Below, piece by piece: positions 51,798-64,000 of a stretch of DNA of 64,000 nt. The position numbers and the translations under genes are program-made. Within the stretch, counting starts at the first letter, position 1, and each line of letters opens with the position of its first letter. Origin of the DNA: Monilinia fructicola (lineage: Eukaryota; Ascomycota; Leotiomycetes; Helotiales; Sclerotiniaceae); the NCBI GenBank assembly GCA_008692225.1, contig VICG01000016.1, positions 1,824,074 through 1,888,073 of the forward strand, read 5' to 3'. The notes under the pieces are model-generated. The model had not been told where the DNA came from, made no database searches, and was given only the letters and a program-made list of their open reading frames with translations.

Positions 51798-52797
51798 TTT
51801 TTTCGCGGGCCATCACCGGTGGTGGCCTATTTCGATAGAGGGGGTAGTGGCCCGCGAAAAATAGTCGAATCGGTCACTATTATAATTCGCTCAAATATTA
51901 ATATAATTTAAAAATTGAAAATCGTATATTATAAAGCTTTATTTAAATTATTTATATATAAAATTCATTTTAAATTATTTTCAATATTGAAGGATTTGTA
52001 TACATTTCAATATATTAGCATTTTGGTGGTATATGGGGTAAAGCCATTTCGATAGAGGAATGGTGGCTTAACAAAATATTCATTTAAATTCGAATTTATT
52101 ATCACTCTAATTAGCTTAAATTCTTAATATAAATTAAAAATTTAAAATATTATATAATAAAGATTTATTTAAATATTTTATATATAAAATTTTATATTAA
52201 ATTTTCTTTAAAATTAAAGGATCTATATTAGTTTGAATTATTAGCTATATAAAAATAATTGGCCAAGGTAAAGATATTATAGGGTAATAAAATTCCAAAA
52301 AATATATCATTTTAAATATCATTTTTAATATATTAATATTAATTTAATTTTATATTATAAAAATCTAAAAAAAGATAATATCAAAATAAAACAAGTAGGG
52401 GTTTTATATAATATTTTTTTAAAATTTTAAAATTCGAATTATTTATTATAAAGGTATAATATATATCTTAAAATAAGTAGGCTATTTTGTTTAAATATAA
52501 TAAATTATTGTAGGTATATTTATGCTAATTCTATTGGCTTAATTTTATTAAGTATAAATGGAACTTTTAGGGGGTAATACTTTAGTAAAAAACAGGGATA
52601 TCTTAATTGCATTATTAATTTAATTAGTAATACGATTTGTAATCCTTTGTATATATATCAGCTTTTGCTTTATTAGATTTAATATTCTTTAATAAAAAAC
52701 GAAAAAGTTTTATTTTACATTAGTATATATAAATTTGGTTAATAGCAAAGTAGGAAATATTTAATTTTAATAAATATTCTAATAATTATTCTATAAA
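51798..52797. repeat. Hairpin unit, copy 3 (about 1.0 kb)
   Basis: Opens with the hairpin (51798-51861; CGCGGGCCATCACCGGTGGTGG, one change from copy 1 in the palindrome). It repeats the body of copy 2 and ends in a truncated LTR-like segment (from 52488) that runs directly into the hairpin of copy 4. Confidence 0.78.
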
Positions 52798-54493
52798 TTT
52801 TTTTGCGGGCTATTATTAGTAGTAACCTATTTCGATAAGGGGGGGTAATAGCTTGCGAAAAAATCTTGAATTGGTTATTATTAGAATTCCTTTAAATTTT
52901 AAGATATTTTTAATTTTGAAAATAGGTATTTTATTAATATTCATTTAAATTTTCTAAATCTAAAGTTTATTTTCAATTATCTTTTATATTATTAAATTTA
53001 TATAAGGATTAAAATATTAATAGTATATAAGATGAATTATATTGAATAATGTAGAGGTAGTATATTACTATTTTAATTTAATTTATCAATCAAAAAAACT
53101 TTAATAAAAATTCATTTTATTATAAAATTTTATTATAAAAATAATAACTTTATAAATCTTTAATTAAATATTCTAAATATAAAGTTGATTTTTAATTATC
53201 TATTATATTGATAGATCTATGTACTTAAATTGAAATATTAATAATATATAAATGGTTATATCGAATAATGTGGGATAAATAGTATATTATTATTCTAATT
53301 TAATCTTATAAATAAAAAAATTCAAAAAAAATTTATTCTTATTATAAAATCTTATTATAAAAATAATAACTCTATAAATCTTTAATTAAATATTCTAAAT
53401 ATAAAGTTTATTTTTGATTATTCATTATATTGATAAATTTGTATTAGATTAAAATATTAATGATATATAGATGGTTGTATCGAATAATGTAAAGTAGTAT
53501 ATTATTATTTTAATTCAACTTATTAATCAAAAAACTTAACAAAAATTCATTTTATTATAAAATCTTGTTATAAAAATGATAATTCTATAAATCTTTAATC
53601 AAATATTTTAAATATGAAGTTTATTTTTAATTATCTATTATATTGATAAATCTGTATCAAATTGAAATATTAATAATATATAAATAGTTATATAGAAATA
53701 ATATAGGGTAGTATATAATTCTTACAATTCAATATATATAATTCAAAATTCAATAAAAAATCAAGATTATTATAAAACTTAAAAACAAAAAAAGTAATAT
53801 TATAAATCTTTAATTAAATTTTGAATTTCCAAAGTTTATTTTGAATTATCTTTTATATTAAAAGGATCTTATACTAATTTATTATATTTTGTTTTAGAAT
53901 TTAATTTATATATTTAAATTGAAAAAGGTAATTATATAATCTTTATTATTATTCTTTTCAAAAAAGATTTTATTTATTTTAAATTTTAATTAATTTATAA
54001 TAATTTTATTAATTATTATAAAAATCTAAAAAAAGATAATATTGAATAAAAATAATCAAAAAACATTATAATTTCTCGAATTTTCTCAAAATCAAAAAAC
54101 TTTTTATTAAAAAATATAATATATATATTTAAATGAGCAGATAAATCATTTTGTTTAAATATAATAAACTATTGTGGATATATTTATACCTAATTCTATT
54201 AATTTGAATTCCTATTAAATATAAATGAAACTTTCAGGGGGTAATACTTTTAGTTTAAAAACATAGAAGGTATTCTAATCTTTATTAATTTTTAGGGTTA
54301 TTTGTAATTCATTATTAATCTTAATTTGTAATCCTTTGTATATATATTAATAGATTTATTAGGATTTAATATTCTTTTTAATTAAGAATAAAAAAATTCT
54401 CATTTTATATTAATATATATAAGTTCGATTATAAATAGCAAAATGGAAATTATTGATTTTGGTTAAACATTTTAAATCTGTTATGTTTGGGCA
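52798..54493. repeat. Hairpin unit, copy 4, RIP-mutated and expanded
   Basis: The hairpin (52798-52863) has the palindrome altered to CTATTATTAGTAGTAACC, all changes C-to-T or G-to-A. The body is interrupted by about four 215-bp tandem repeats (about 52960-53820). The conserved AAAAAAAGATAATATTGAAT string recurs near 54030, and the unit ends with an LTR-like segment at 54152-54493 (GTTATGTTTGGGCA end). Confidence 0.72.
52960..53830. repeat. About 215-bp AT-rich tandem repeat, four copies
   Basis: Anchor strings resembling TTCTAAATATAAAGTTTATTT occur at about 52960, 53170, 53391 and 53605, spacing 213-222 bp. Homologous to the two copies at 50150-50495. Confidence 0.75.
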
Positions 54494-54579
54494 TTTATTT
54501 TTGTTTTAAAATTTTAATTTTGAAATTTATATAATTCCTTTGAATTTTTTATTTAAAAAAGATTAGAATTTTAGATTTA

Positions 54580-54900
54580 TTTTCAAAATCTATTCTCAAA
54601 ATCTATATTGAAATATCTTTTTAACATCTTTATTCAAATCCTTTTAAAATCTACATTTAAAACTTACATTTAAATTTACATTGAAATACTTTTTAATATC
54701 TTTATTCAAATCCTTTAATTCTTTATATTTAAATCCTTTAAAATCTATATTTAAATTCTTTAAAATCTATATTCAAATCTACATTTAAATCTACGTTGAA
54801 ATATTTTTTAATATCTTTATTTAAATTTTTTAAAATCTACCTTTAAATCTACATTTAAATTTATATAAAATCTATTTTAATATTTATTTTAATATTTTTT
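54580..54900. repeat. Degenerate short tandem repeat (TTTAAAATCTACATTTAAA-like)
   Basis: About a dozen imperfect copies of an 18-24-bp unit with AAATCTACATT or AATATCTTTATTCAAATCC cores. Confidence 0.65.
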
Positions 54901-57900
54901 ATTTATTTTAAAATTAATCTTTTAATTTATTTAAAAATAACTTAATTATTAAATTTTCCCTTTTTCCTTTTACTTTTGTATCGAATTTCGATACTAACAA
55001 ATTATTTAATATTTATAAAGAAACAAGGGATTTTTCAAGTTAAATTAGCTTTTGATGTAAAATTAAAGAAGTTTTTTTTTTTTATATTATTTTGTATTTC
55101 AATTTATTTTATATAATATTTGTAAAATTTGTATTTAAAATTTAAAGAATTATTTAATTACAAATTATTTTAATAATTTAATTTTAAATTATAAAAAAGA
55201 AAATAATTAATAAAGTTATTAATATCTTTTTAATCTTTTGATTATTAAACTTTATTAAAATGAAATATAAATTTAATAAATCTATTTTAATCTAAATTTA
55301 ATTTATATCCATTTCTTCGAATTAAAGGTTAAAACCTTTATTTTCAATTGTTTTTTTTTATAAAATATTATAAATTTAATAAAAAAAATTTAAAAAGATA
55401 TTTAAATTCTATATATAATAATATTTTCTTTTTAATTTTGAATTTAATAAATAATGTTTTGGGTTAAAAATTAGCTTTAAAATTGTTTTTTTTTGAAATT
55501 CAATCAAAAGATAAACAAATAGAATTCGAATATTTTAAATATTTCTTTAATTTTATTTTTTAATTAGTATTGAATTTTAATAATAATGAATTTAAATGAA
55601 AATTTAAATTATTTAGATTTAATTAAATCTAATTAGGGAAAATAATTTTAAAAAGAAAATGAAAAAATTGGAAAATGAAAAAAAAAATTCAATTAAAGTT
55701 AATTTAGAATATTTAACTTTTTTTTTCAAAAAAGATCAAAATATATTAATTATTTATCTAAATATAATTTAAAAGATTTAGTTGAATTTTTAATTATTCT
55801 TTAATGATAATATTTAATACAAAAAAGCTTTTGAATTAGTATTATTTTATTTTGAAAAGAATTATTATATTCTAGTTTAGATAAAGTTATTTATTTAAAT
55901 AAAACATATTTAAATATTATAAATAGTTTTTGAAAAAAAATAAAATTTCGTAATAAAGGATTAAAACCTTTAAATAATAATCAAAAATTAAATTAAATAT
56001 TTTAGTTTATTTAAATTATTTTTTATATTTCTTATTTAATTGTATTTTATTATTTAATAATAAATATTTCTCCAATTTTAAAAGATTTAAGAGAAAAGAT
56101 GTTAGAAATTAGTAAATTTAAAATTAGATTTAATAGAAATAGATAAGAGAATTGTATTAAAAATACTTAAAAGTTCTTTAAAAAAGATTAAGAAATCTTC
56201 TAAATCAAAATATTAATAAATTTCAATTTAAAAGTTTAAGTTGATTTAATAATATTAATGAAGAAAGGATTCAGAATTTAATTTCGAGAATTTCCAATAC
56301 TTTAAGTAAAAGAATCTTAATATGATTTAAATAAATTTGATTTTAGTAGTTTATTTAGTTTAAATTTGAATAATAATTTAAATAAAAATAATATTTTAAT
56401 TGTTTTTTCGAAAAAATAAATGAAATTTTTTAGTAAAAGTTCAAAAAAGATTATTTATAAGGATTTTAAGAATTATAATTAAATGTTTCAAGCAAAAGAT
56501 AGATTTAAATATATTTATTAATCCTTTATTAATTGTTTTTTCGTAATAAAAAGTATTAAAGAAAATGATTTTTTAATAAAAAATACTCTTATTTTTATTT
56601 TAGTATTATTTACAATTTATATATTGCGTTTAATTATTAATTATAGAATATAATATTCGTTTATTATTATTAAATTTAAGAATTAATTTAAATATTATAT
56701 TAGCAAATTTTATAAATAAATATTTTCAAAATTGTAATCAAATAGTTTTAGCTGAAATTTTATTAAATAGATTATTTTGTTTTAAAATGAAATTCGGAAA
56801 TTATCAAATCAAACTCAATTAATAATTAACAATTTGGAACAGAAATATAATATTTTATAAAAATGTTATTATTATTAGTGTAGATAATATTAAATTATTA
56901 TTTAAAAAAGTATTTAATAAAACTTATAATTTTCTTATAATTAATCTTTTTAATAGGAAATTGATTGTATTGAAATATAATCATATAATATTCAAAAAAA
57001 TTTAGTATATATAAAGATCAAAAGTATAATTATTTTATTTAAATCATTTAAAGATTTTTATTCAAATATTGCAAATAATAATTAATTTCTTTATTAATAA
57101 AATTATTAATACTTGAAAAGATTAAAAGATTAATTTTTTAATATTTCGAATAATAATTTAATTTTAAATAAAGCTTTATTATAAATTGTTTTTAAAAAAT
57201 GTATTAGAATTTAAAAAGTTATTATTGTTATTAATTTCATTTAATTAATAATTTTTTATCGAAAGGAAATGCAAAATTAATTAGTTTGCGTTATTAAAAT
57301 TTATATAAAGATATATGAAGAATTATTTTTAGATATTGGTAGCTTTTTATTTATAATTAATATCTTGAAATATAAAAGTTAATCAATTAAAAAGTGAAGA
57401 AATTAGCATTTAATATTAAATATTTATCTTTCGAAAGTTTTAAAGATTTTATTATTATATATAGTTTTAATTGATTTTTTTATAAATGTATTAAATATTT
57501 TAAATACAAGATTTAATTATAATTTAATGAATCTTTATTTATTTTATATTAATTAATATTTTTTTAAATATTGAAAGATTTCAATTATATTTTAAAGGAA
57601 TTTTGCTTAAAAGTTTATTTTTTATTAATTTAAATCTTTAAAAATATTGAACAATTAATTATTAATATTATTTAAGAATTTATAAAAGAAAATATTAATT
57701 AAAATACTTTAATTTATTAAAAAAAATGAAAAGCTTTAATTTTAGTTTTATTAAAGCGAATTAAATGAATTATTTAATAAATACTAAGAATTTTTATTAT
57801 AGTAAAATTAATTTTAATTTCTTTAATGTTTGAAATTGAATTTACAAAATAAATATTTACAATTTTTTTTAAAATATTATAAATTTTTCGAATTTAAATT

Positions 57901-60239
57901 CAGAATATCAATATAAATAATTTTTATATTTAACGTTTAATTCAACAAAATTAAATGATTTTTTAAAGAAAAAAACTCTTAAAATTAATAGTTTAATTTT
58001 AAAATATTTTAAAAAGAATAATTTAATAAAAATAATCTTTAAAGTAAAAATAATTCTTGAAAGTATCTTTGAAATTTAGATTTTAATATAATTAATAATA
58101 CTCAAATAGTTAAAAAGCTAACAGTATTTGAAATTTCAATAAATTTCCAATATCCTTTTTAAACTTTTATATTTTTAATTAATTATTAAAAGAGTTTTTA
58201 AATAATTCAAATATTTTATTTTGTATTTTATAATAGGAAAGATTGAGTAATAAAAAGTATTTTATTAAAGATTTTATATATATTAAATATCGTTCTTATT
58301 TACTTAATAATAGTAAATCTTTAAATTATTTATTAACAAATGTATTAAAGACTTTTAAAGATTACTTATTGTTATCATTTTTTTAATTGCTTTTAAAATC
58401 AAATATATTTAATAAAGCTTAAAAGCTTTAATATTCTTTGTATTCTATATAAGAAAGATGAATTTAAAAGTTAAAAGTTTAATATTAATTAGTATTAAAT
58501 TAATTGTTATTAAAGAAAGCTTTTTTAATAATAATTAATTAATTAAATAATAAAAATAAATTAGAATTGATTTATAATTGATAAATATTATTTGTTAATT
58601 ATTAATACTAATTATCGAAATATTATGTATCGATTTAAGAATTTATTAAAGATTAAATCTTAATTTATATTTTTAATTAAAATATTACTATTTTTAATAA
58701 AAACTAAATTAATAAATTATTTATTCCTTCAAAATTTAATTATTATTTAAGCTTTTAATACTTAAAATAATATTAAATATAAAGCTAAAATATTCGAATT
58801 TAAGCGTTTCTCGAAATTTTAAAATTTAAAAGTTTCAAAATTATATTGATAATTTTAAGTTAAAATCTTTTTTAAATAATAAAGAATAAGATTATTATAT
58901 TTTGCCCTTTTAAATTTAAAATTATATAAATTAACTAATTATTTGAATTGTTTTTATTATCATTCGGAATTTATTTGAATAATAAAGAAAAATGAAATTC
59001 TTTCATTTTTTTTTTAATGTTTTAAATAATTTTTATAATATTATTATTTGTACCTTTGCTTTAAAAGAAAGGAATTAATTATTCGAATATTCGTTTAATT
59101 ATATATTATAAATTTTATTGAATCTTTTATATAAAATTTCTTTAAGGAAATCTAATCAAAATAGACCAAGATTTAAATTCTAATAAATCTATATTTTTTT
59201 ATAATAAATCAAAAAAGAATGAATAAATTAAATGATTTTGATTCTTGAATTGAAATAGAAATTAAAAAAATACTTAAAAAAAACTATATATAAATAAGCG
59301 ATATGTTATTAATTTATACTTGGAAATAATATTATAATTAAATATTGTTTATTAAATTAAGAATTATATAATTTGTATTTTAATAAGTAAAATATTATAC
59401 AAATTCAAATAAATAATATAAAGGAAAAGACAAATGAAATTCAAGAAATAAGTTAGTTTCAATTATAAATATATTATTTAAAATATATTCAAATGAATTG
59501 TATTTTTTGTTTTTTTAATAAAAAATACAATATAAATTATATAATTAAAGAATCATTTATTAAAGGAATTATATTAATTAGAAATGAAATATAATAATAC
59601 TAATTTTATTAGTAACAAAATTAAAGAATTTAAACGAATTCAATATTCAATTAATTATTAATAACTTGTTGTTTTTTTTGCTTTTTTCTCTATAAAAATA
59701 TGTAAGATTATAAAACAAAAGTTAAATATTGAAGATTGTTTTTTTCCAAATTCATTTTTAATATTAATCAATCATTTTCTTTGGAATTAAAAAATATATT
59801 ATACAAAAGGAATTATTAGAAAACCTTTTTTGATTTTGAATTTTTAATTACTTTGGTTTAATGATTTTTTATTAAATATTAAAATCAATTTTACTATTAA
59901 GTTTTTTAATAAATTTAGATTTGAAAGGAATAAATACGAATATTATATATAGTTTATACTTTTTATTAAATAATATAGATTTATTTAACATTTAAGATTA
60001 TTTTAAATAATTAATATTTAAAATAATAAAATTGAAAATATGCAAATTAAAGGGTTTATTTATTAAAAGAATTATAATCTTTAATATTATAATTTAAATA
60101 TAAATAAATCCTATATTTTAATTTATAATATTTAGAATAATTAATTCGAATATTATTTATATATATATATTTTATTATTTGTTTAAATTTAAAATGTGAG
60201 AAATATATATTAAATAATCTTTATTAATAAATAAAATAA

Positions 60240-60480
60240 AAAATGAATTTTTAAATGAATTATATATTAAATATTTATTTAATAAAAAATAAATTATAAA
60301 TAAATTATATATTAAATATTTATTTAATAGAAAATAAATTATAAGTAGATTATATATAAATATTTATTAATTAAAAAATAAATTATAAATAGATTATATA
60401 TTAAATATTTATTTAATAGAATATATTAAATATTTATTTATAAAAAATAAAATTATAAATAAATTATATAATAAAATTAA
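60240..60480. repeat. About 60-bp AT tandem repeat
   Basis: Four or five copies of a TTATATATTAAATATTTATTTAATAGAAAATAAA-type unit. Coordinates are approximate because the sequence has only A, T and rare G. Confidence 0.6.
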
Positions 60481-61384
60481 TTTATAGAAAATAGATTTAA
60501 AAATAGATTTTATAATAAATATATTATATATTAAATAAAATCTAAATATATTATATATTAAATATATTATATAAAACATTAAATTTAAATAAATTCAATA
60601 TTAATTAGATTATATATTATTTAATATATATATAACCGTTATATAAAATATTAATTTAGCTTTATTTTATATAATGAATATTTATATGTGTAAAATATTT
60701 TATCGGAAATTATTAATCCTATTAAATTAATTGTATGATAAAATCTTAAATAATAAGGAGTTTATAAATATATATATAAAGGTATACTTTTTAAAGTTTA
60801 TTGGTATTTTTTATATATTAATAGTAGTACGTATATAAAATTCGAAATAAATTAATCAAATTCGAAATTAATTAATATGAAAGCTCACTAATGAATAAAA
60901 GCTTACTAAATATTAAAATTTCATTAATAACCATTTTTTATATAAAATCAATTATATATTATTAATTTTATGTTAAAAACTCTATGGGTATATGAATAGG
61001 ATAAACTAAAAATATTATTTAATGGGTGATATTATGCTTTAAGCTTTTAATAAGTTATTAACATTTATTCTATTTAAATTTTAATATTATATTATTATAA
61101 ATTAAATGATTTAATTATAATAATATAGGTATATTATATTTTATAAATTATTTAATTTTAAATAATTCTTTATTAAATTTATAGGATATTAATATACTAA
61201 ATTTTTTTTTTAAGCCTTTATATTAATATGTATAAATAAGTATATATATTTATTATATAAACTTAAAATTAGAATTTAGGTATAGCATTTTAAAAAACCT
61301 AATTAAGTTATTATTAATTATATAGATAAGTATATAAATTAGTATTTAACTTTAATATAAGGATTAAAAATACTTTATTATATA

Positions 61385-62015
61385 TTAAATTTAGAGGGCT
61401 ATTTAAAGAATTATATATTAAATTCGAAGGGCTATTTAAAAGATTATTCAGAAGATTATATATTACATTTGAAAAAGTTATTCCAAAAATTATTTAAAGG
61501 ATTATTTAAAGGGTTATACATTAAATTCGAAGGGCTATTTAAAGGGTTATTTAAAAGATTATATGTTAAATTTAAGAAGTTATTCGAAGGCTATTTAAAA
61601 AATTATTTAAAAGGTTATACATTAAATTCAAAAAGTTATTCAAAGGGTTATTCTTATTAATATATATTGAATTTAAGGAATTATTTTAAAGGTTATTTAA
61701 AAAGTTATTTAAAGGGTTATATATTAAATTTAAAAAATTATTTAAAGAGCTATTCTTATTAATATATATTAAATTCAAGGGGTTATTCCAAGGGTTATTT
61801 AAAGGGTTATTTAAAGGATTATATGTTAAATTCAAAGAATTATTTAGAGGGTTATTCTTATTAATATATGTTGAATTTGAAGGATTATTCCAAGGGCTAT
61901 TCCTTTTATTATACGTTAAATTTTAGAGGGCTATTTTTATTATTTTATATTGAATTTAAAAGGCCATTTATATTTAAATTTAAAGGGTTATTTAAAGGGC
62001 TATTCATATTATACT
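61385..62015. repeat. Degenerate tandem array built on GGTTATTTAAA and ATATTAAATTC
   Basis: More than twenty imperfect copies of AAAGGGTTATTTAAAGG and TTATATATTAAATTCGAAGGG, plus TTCTTATTAATATATATT spacers. The Lys/Gly/Leu/Phe-rich reading frames at 61469-62062 are translations of this array. Confidence 0.75.
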
Positions 62016-62434
62016 ACTTTAAATATTATAGTATTCTATATTATAATTTTATTAAATTATAGGCTTTTATATTTTATAAATATAGGTTTTATACATTTTA
62101 TAATAAATGTAACGTTATATTATCATATATAAATATCATATATTTCATACTATAATTTCATTAAATTATAAATATTTAAATCCTATAATTATAAGTTATA
62201 CATTCTATAATAATATAATATTATATTATCATATATAAATATCATAGTATTTATACTATAATTTCATTAACTTAAAGGCATTTATATTTTATAATTATAA
62301 GCTTATATACCCTATAAAATTTATTATGCTTTTATATTACGATTAACTATATTATAATTTTATTAATATAGTTTTTATATATTTTAATTATAATAAATAT
62401 ATATAATATCTTTATTAATAGTATATTAATTTAA

Positions 62435-62585
62435 AGGTTATTAGGTATTATAAGATTATTGGGTATTATAAAATTATTAAGTATTATAAAGTTATTAAAC
62501 ATTATAAGATTATTAAGCATTATAAAAATCACCAAGTATTATAAGATTATTAGGCATTATAAGTTTATCAAGTATTATAAATTCA
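62435..62585. repeat. About 20-bp tandem repeat (TTATTAAGTATTATAAGA-like)
   Basis: Seven or eight imperfect copies with GGTATTATAAGATTATTG cores. Confidence 0.7.
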
Positions 62586-63343
62586 CCAGATATTAATATA
62601 TTATTAATAATAATTTTGTACATAAAATAATTTGTTGGAAAATATTAATTTATACGAAATCTATTATATACTAAATGCTTTATAATAAGGATTTTATGGG
62701 TATATAAATAGAATAGATTGAAAGTTATATTTAATAGATAATACTATATTATAGGCTTTTAATAAGTTATTAGCATTTATATAATATTATTCTTAATACC
62801 ATATTATTTAAAAATAATGATTTTATTTAAAAATATAATAAATATTTATATTTTTATATATTATTAAAAATTAAATGATTTTAAATTAATAATATAGAAT
62901 ATTAATATACTAAAATATTGATTTTAAATATTAAAATTTATATATATAGGTAAATATATATATAAAACATTTAAATTTAAAATAAGGTATTTTAGGTATT
63001 TAAAATTTTAAATATACTAATTTTAAAGTTTATATTATTATTTATATATGGATAAGTATATATTTTAATAAATTAAATATTAATATAGTATATAAAATTT
63101 AATTTTAATAAAATATATTTTATAAAAGTATTATTATAAGGTATAGAATTATTAAAAACATTATTAAAGGCATAATACTATTAAAAGTATTATTAGAAGT
63201 ATAATATTTAAGGGGATTATATGCTAAGATATAATGGTAATGCTTTAAATATCACATTGTTTTTAATATTATTATTTTATAATTTAAATAAGTTATTTAT
63301 ATAATAAGGTTATAATTTAATTAATTTATAATATACTATATAT

Positions 63344-63528
63344 TCGATTATTAGTGAATATGCTTATTATTTAAATTATCAATAAATATGCTTATTATTT
63401 AAACTACTGGTAAATAGGCTTATTATTTAAATTATCGGTGGATAGGCTTATTATTCAAATTACCATGAATAAGCTTATTATTCAAACTATTAGTGAATAT
63501 GCTTATTATTTAAATTACTGATGATTAA
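63344..63528. repeat. 28-bp tandem repeat near telomere
   Basis: Six copies of GCTTATTATTTAAATTAT followed by a variable CRGTGAATAG-like half, starting with a partial copy at 63344. Confidence 0.85.
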
Positions 63529-63736
63529 CTTTATACATTTTGAATAAAACGTTAAATTATGTCACCACTTTATATTAAGTTTTTTAACAAATTATTTATT
63601 ATTATTTCGTTATAATTTAAATATATATATAAAATATTAATTTTATTAATAGGAATTAAAACGAAAAAACGAATTAATAATATATAATAAAATAAGAATT
63701 ACTATTATTTATAACTTTTATAAAAAATTAATAAGT

Positions 63737-63896
63737 TACCCCCGTAAGGGTAACCGCTACAGGGATTGGGAAAAGAAAATACCCCCCGTAGAGGTAATCG
63801 CTACAAGGATTAGGAAAAGAAAACCCCGGACTAGGGTAACCACTACAGGGATTAGGAAAAGAAAACACCCCCGTGGGGTAACCGCTATAGTATTTT
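63737..63896. repeat. GC-richer 43-bp subtelomeric tandem repeat
   Basis: Three full units and a partial fourth built on CCCCGTAAGGGTAACCGCTAC followed by AGGGATTAGGAAAAGAAAA, with spacing of about 43 bp. They lie directly inside the telomere and contrast sharply with the AT-rich block. Confidence 0.9.
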
Positions 63897-63910
63897 AAAA
63901 AGATATGGTC

Positions 63911-64000
63911 AGGGTTAGGGTTAGGGTTTAGGGTTAGGTTAGGGTTAGGGTTAGGGTTAGGGTTAGGTTAGTTAGGGTTAGGGTTAGGTTAGGGTTAGGG
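63911..64000 (+). repeat. Telomere, (TTAGGG)n with irregular units
   Basis: About 90 bp of TTAGGG repeats reading 5' to 3' toward the window end, as expected for the right end of a chromosome. Variant units include one TTTAGGG, several TTAGG and one TTAG. The sequence ends within the repeat. Confidence 0.97.

Larger units (their letters stand above)
43902..63736. repeat. Subtelomeric AT-rich, RIP-like degenerate repeat block
   Basis: About 20 kb of overwhelmingly A+T sequence, broken only by the short GC-richer elements listed separately. No open frame exceeds 83 codons, and those that exist are Phe/Ile/Asn/Lys-rich composition artefacts. Repeat copies within it differ by C-to-T and G-to-A changes, the RIP pattern. 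The ancestral elements between 44.1 and 50.1 kb and between 54.5 and 60.2 kb cannot be recognised. A pyrimidine-only run spans about 45782-45845. Confidence 0.85.

Noticed and set aside
61469..62062. Lys/Leu/Phe-rich frames near the telomere
   Set aside because: They translate a degenerate tandem array of AT-rich DNA.

Overview
The window is nuclear DNA of a filamentous ascomycete (Pezizomycotina), possibly a leotiomycete such as a Sclerotiniaceae relative; the genus is a guess. The evidence is short GT-AG introns of about 50-120 nt, a Zn2Cys6 regulator, a GPR1/FUN34-type transporter, AT-rich DNA that looks mutated by RIP (repeat-induced point mutation), and a TTAGGG telomere at the right edge. 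The window is therefore a chromosome end, read outward from left to right.

Layout. 1-43.8 kb is gene-poor but ordinary DNA. I support seven intron-aware or single-exon genes: a GPR1/FUN34/YaaH transporter (790-1890, -), a conserved fungal protein of unknown function (9443-10464, +), a Zn2Cys6 transcription factor (13600-14919, -), a secretory-pathway agmatinase-type ureohydrolase ending in RDEL (19482-21867, -), the Rho GTPase Cdc42 (23897-24874, -), an unknown serine-rich protein (32521-33886, +) and a secreted protein with two cysteine-rich repeats and a Hip1/Hrip1-like C-terminus (41533-42552, +). A probable pseudogene with three frame changes lies at 28680-29447. Between them are long stretches with only simple repeats, one MITE with TA target duplication (40091-40281) and a recurring 9-mer, TACTCCGTA.

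43.84-63.74 kb is a block of about 20 kb that is overwhelmingly A+T and has no credible gene. Its left edge coincides with a GC-rich hairpin element that recurs at 50.5, 51.8 and 52.8 kb. The last copy carries C-to-T and G-to-A changes of the RIP type. The block also holds a solo LTR with a perfect 5-bp duplication, a second short palindromic insertion, LTR-like repeats, 215-bp tandem repeats, and several simple arrays near the end. G/C skew has opposite sign on the two sides of the hairpin-unit array. 63.74-63.90 kb holds about four copies of a GC-richer 43-bp subtelomeric repeat, followed by irregular (TTAGGG)n to base 64000.

The genes do not form a pathway or cluster. They look like independent loci next to a RIP-degraded subtelomere. 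All splice sites were inferred by eye from frame, consensus sites and family alignment from memory.
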